Below are positions 6,351 through 8,719 of a stretch of 8,719 nucleotides of DNA, in pieces. The translations under genes and the position numbers were made by a program. The stretch is from CALAED01 sp937891035 (lineage in GTDB: Bacteria > Actinomycetota > Actinomycetes > Streptosporangiales > Streptosporangiaceae). The notes below the pieces were generated by a model, which was not told where the DNA came from, did no database searches, and saw only the letters and a list, made by a program, of their open reading frames with translations. Numbering within the stretch: position 1 is the stretch's first letter; each line of letters starts with the position of its first letter. The DNA is taken from assembly GCA_035642125.1 (NCBI GenBank), contig DASQSZ010000301.1:1-8719 (forward strand), read 5' to 3'.

Positions 6351-8117
6351 CTACCCGCCGTTCACCGGTCCCTGGGTCGCCGGGGCCGGGGGCGGGGCGG
6401 CCGGAACGATGTCGGGGGCGCCGCGCCGCCTGGCGTCGGCCTCTTGGTCGCCCTCCTGCTCCTGGGAGTCGCGCTCGGCCGCGACCCGATTGCGGTAGTA
6501 CTCGATCTCCCGATCGGCCTGGTCCTTGGACCAGCCGAGTTCGGGGGCGAGCAGCTCGGCCGCCTCCTCGGCCACGCCGACCCCGCGGTCCCACGTCTCG
6601 ATGGAGATGCGGGTGCGCCGGGCCAGCACGTCGTTGATGTGCCGGGCGCCCTCGTGCGTCGCCGCGTACACGATCTCGGCGCGCAGGTAGTCGTCCGCGC
6701 CGGTCAGCGGCCGGCCGAGATCGGGCCGGTCGGCGATCAGGCGGAGGATGTCGTCGATCATCGAGCCGTACCGCCGCAGCAGGTGCTCGATGCGGGCGAC
6801 GTGCAGCCGCGAGGTCCTGGCCAGCTTGTAGCGCGCGTTCCACAGCGCCTGGAAGCCGTCGCCGCCGGCCAGCATGACCCGGTCGGTGCACGACTCGGCG
6901 ACCTTCTCGTCCAGGCCGTGGGCGACGGCGTCGACGGCGTCCTTGGCCATCACCCGGTAGGTGGTGTACTTGCCGCCCGCGATCACGACGAGCCCCGGAA
7001 CGGGATGCGCCACGACATGCTCGCGCGACAGCTTGGAGGTCTCTTCGGACTCCCCCGACAGCAGCGGCCGCAGCCCGGCGTACACGCCCTCGACGTCGTC
7101 CGGCGTGAGCGGGGTGGTCAGCACCGAGTTGACGTGCTCGAGCACGTACCTGATGTCGGCCTTGGACGCCGCCGGATGCACCTTGTCGAGGTCCCAGGCG
7201 GTGTCGGTCGTGCCGATGATCCAGTGCCGGCCCCACGGGATCACGAAAAGTACGGATTTTTCCGTACGAAGGATGATCCCGGTCGAGGAGTGGATACGGT
7301 CGCGCGGCACCACCAGGTGGACGCCCTTGGAGGCCCGCACATGGATCTGCCCGCGCCCGCCGACCAGCTCCTGGATGTCGTCGGTCCACACGCCGGTGGC
7401 GTTGACCACCTGCTTGGCCCGCACCTGCGCCTCGACCCCGGTCTCCAGGTCGCGGATGTGCAGCCCGGTCACCCGTTCGCCCTCCCGCAGGAAGCCCACG
7501 CACTGGGTGCGGGAGGCGATCTGCGCGCCGTAGGCGGCGGCGGTGCGCAGCACGGTCATCACGTAGCGGGCGTCGTCGACCTGGGCGTCCCAATATTGGA
7601 CCGCTCCCACGAAGGCGTCGCGGCGCAGCGAGGGCGCGAGGCGCAGCGCCTTGCTCCTGGTCAGGTGCCGGTGATGGGGCACGCCCCGGATGCTGCCCAT
7701 CGAGAAGGCGAGCGTGTCGTACAGCGCGACACCGGCCCCGACGTAGCCGCGCTCCCACACCCGATGGGTCAGCGGGAACAAGAACGGCACCGGCCGTACC
7801 AGGTGCGGCGCGACGTTCTGCAGCAGCAGGCCGCGCTCGGTCAACGCCTCGCGGACCAGCTCGAAGTTGTACTGCTCCAGATAGCGCAGCCCGCCGTGGA
7901 TCAGCTTGGACGATCGAGAGGACGTCCCGGAGGCGAAGTCGTGCGACTCGACCACCGCGACGGACAGGCCCCTGGTGACCGCGTCGAGCGCCACCCCGGC
8001 CCCGACGATGCCGGCGCCCACGACGACGACGTCGAACTCCTCCTGAGCCATCCGAGCCAGCGCGGTCTCTCGCTCGGCTGTCCCCAGGCGCGAACTTCCC
8101 AACACGGCTGCAGTCAT
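6351..8117 (-). CDS. glpD: FAD-dependent aerobic glycerol-3-phosphate dehydrogenase
   Basis: Oxidises sn-glycerol 3-phosphate to dihydroxyacetone phosphate and passes electrons to the quinone pool; a peripheral membrane flavoprotein. The 588-residue product matches the family length. The FAD-binding motif is VVVGAGIVGAGVA (31-43). SGTSSRSSKLIHGGLRYLE (63-81) is the strongly conserved GlpD segment, and WIIGTTDTAWD (299-309) and GGKYTTYR (381-388) complete the FAD/substrate domain. The C-terminal all-helical domain (about 410-545) has RAEIVYAATHEGARHINDVL and ends in a charged, then Pro/Ala-rich tail (about 548-588) that looks disordered. The ATG at 8117 has GGGAAG 4 nt upstream; Met23 (before the conserved EEFDVVVVGAG) is an alternative start. 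It follows guaB3 after 85 bp in the same direction. No glpF or glpK is visible. A short AT-rich hairpin lies inside the gene at 7250-7267. Confidence 0.97.
   Translation of the reverse strand: MTAAVLGSSRLGTAERETALARMAQEEFDVVVVGAGIVGAGVALDAVTRGLSVAVVESHDFASGTSSRSSKLIHGGLRYLEQYNFELVREALTERGLLLQNVAPHLVRPVPFLFPLTHRVWERGYVGAGVALYDTLAFSMGSIRGVPHHRHLTRSKALRLAPSLRRDAFVGAVQYWDAQVDDARYVMTVLRTAAAYGAQIASRTQCVGFLREGERVTGLHIRDLETGVEAQVRAKQVVNATGVWTDDIQELVGGRGQIHVRASKGVHLVVPRDRIHSSTGIILRTEKSVLFVIPWGRHWIIGTTDTAWDLDKVHPAASKADIRYVLEHVNSVLTTPLTPDDVEGVYAGLRPLLSGESEETSKLSREHVVAHPVPGLVVIAGGKYTTYRVMAKDAVDAVAHGLDEKVAESCTDRVMLAGGDGFQALWNARYKLARTSRLHVARIEHLLRRYGSMIDDILRLIADRPDLGRPLTGADDYLRAEIVYAATHEGARHINDVLARRTRISIETWDRGVGVAEEAAELLAPELGWSKDQADREIEYYRNRVAAERDSQEQEGDQEADARRRGAPDIVPAAPPPAPATQGPVNGG
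7250..7267. repeat. Perfect short hairpin with A/T loop inside glpD
   Basis: GTACGGA and TCCGTAC pair perfectly across TTTT on the plus strand, AAAA on the coding strand. It falls on codons for RTEKSVL, a patch clearly richer in A/T than the surrounding coding sequence. Role unknown. Confidence 0.6.
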
Positions 8118-8130
8118 GACACTTCCCAGG

Positions 8131-8208
8131 TCAGTGGTACCTATCTCCGTGGTTTCCTACGCTACGACGTGATCCACTGAGATCCATAACCACATTCCGG
8201 TGTCAGTG
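8131..8208. repeat. Three mutually pairing repeats in the guaB3-glpD spacer
   Basis: CCACTGA (8174-8180) is the reverse complement of TCAGTGG (8131-8137) and, over 6 bp, of TCAGTG (8203-8208), which overlaps the guaB3 stop codon. The central copy could pair with either flanking copy in RNA, or the set could be binding sites for a regulator. The copies are short, so chance is possible. Confidence 0.35.
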
Positions 8209-8719
8209 CGGTGCCACCACCACGTCGACGCGCTGGAACTCCTTGGGATCCGAATAGCCGGAGGTGGCCATGGTCCGGCGTAGCGCTCCGATGAGGTTCA
8301 TCGAACCATCAGGAACATTTGACGGACCGTACAAGATGTGTTCGATCGTGCCGATCGTACCGACCTCGAGCCGGGTGCCGCGCGGCAGCTCACCGTGATG
8401 CGCCTCGCTGCCCCAGTGGTAGCCGCGGCCGGGAGCCTCGCTGGCGCGGGCGAACGGCGAGCCGACGAGCACGGCATCGGCACCGCAGGCCAGCGCCCGC
8501 GCGATGTCGCCGCTGTTGGTCATGCCCCCATCGGCGATCACATGCACGTACCGGCCGCCCGACTCGTCGAGGTAGTCGCGCCGCGCGGCCGCGACGTCCG
8601 CGACGGCCGAGGCCATGGGGACGGCGACGCCGAGCACCGAGTGGGTCGTGTGCGCCGCTCCCCCGCCGAAGCCGACGAGGACACCCGCGGCGCCCGTACG
8701 CATGAGGTGCAGGGCCGCC
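8203..8719 (-). CDS. guaB3: GuaB3, IMP dehydrogenase/GMP reductase-related protein, C-terminal part
   Basis: Only the last 171 residues are in the window; the N-terminal half lies beyond base 8719. The visible part is the second half of the IMPDH/GMPR TIM barrel. VHVIADGGM (about 56-64) and SGDIARALACGADAVLVGSP (about 69-88) match the phosphate/ribose-binding signature. The ending LRRTMATSGYSDPKEFQRV is characteristic of actinobacterial GuaB3 rather than GuaB2, which has a different C-terminus. In the active-site loop, GFGGGAAHTT (16-25) has His where IMP dehydrogenases have the catalytic Cys (the GSICTT motif), so ordinary IMPDH chemistry is doubtful. The enzyme's physiological role in actinomycetes is unsettled; a purine salvage or regulatory role is inferred from the family and from guaA nearby. 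Transcription probably continues into glpD 85 bp downstream. Confidence 0.95.
   Translation of the reverse strand, partial: AALHLMRTGAAGVLVGFGGGAAHTTHSVLGVAVPMASAVADVAAARRDYLDESGGRYVHVIADGGMTNSGDIARALACGADAVLVGSPFARASEAPGRGYHWGSEAHHGELPRGTRLEVGTIGTIEHILYGPSNVPDGSMNLIGALRRTMATSGYSDPKEFQRVDVVVAPH

Noticed and set aside
6444..8180. 578-codon plus-strand open frame opposite glpD
   Set aside because: It is the mirror frame of a highly conserved GlpD; the composition is an antisense artefact.

Overview
The window is very GC-rich (roughly 70%), and most codons end in G or C. Together with the gene families and the guaB3-guaA neighbourhood, this points to a high-GC actinomycete. A member of the Streptosporangiales is my best guess, but that is inference from protein style and not a database match. 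Nearly the whole window is coding. I see no tRNA, rRNA, CRISPR array, insertion sequence, integrase or attachment site.

Left half (1 to about 4519), cell-surface sugar genes: a GT4-type glycosyltransferase running off the left edge (minus) overlaps by 11 nt the end of a Gfo/Idh/MocA sugar oxidoreductase (minus). A divergent intergenic region of about 320 bp follows, carrying a strong perfect-arm hairpin. Next come a GT2 glycosyltransferase (plus) and, convergent with it, a class I SAM-dependent methyltransferase (minus). The two glycosyltransferases, the NAD(P)-dependent oxidoreductase and the methyltransferase look like parts of a pathway that builds and decorates an extracellular polysaccharide or cell-wall glycan. 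No polymerase, flippase or exporter is visible, so the product cannot be named.

Right half (4594 to 8719), core metabolism, all minus strand: the C-terminal part of guaB3 (IMP dehydrogenase/GMP reductase-like) enters from the right edge, followed by glpD (FAD-dependent glycerol-3-phosphate dehydrogenase) and then guaA (GMP synthase). A terminator-like hairpin directly after glpD separates it from guaA, so guaA probably has its own promoter. The methyltransferase behind guaA also appears to have its own promoter in the 74-bp gap.

I found no clear undescribed system. The points most worth a second look are the hairpin between the divergent sugar genes, the uncertain N-terminus of the GT2 protein, the GuaB3 loop lacking the catalytic cysteine, the placement of glpD between purine genes, and the softer codon use of the sugar oxidoreductase.
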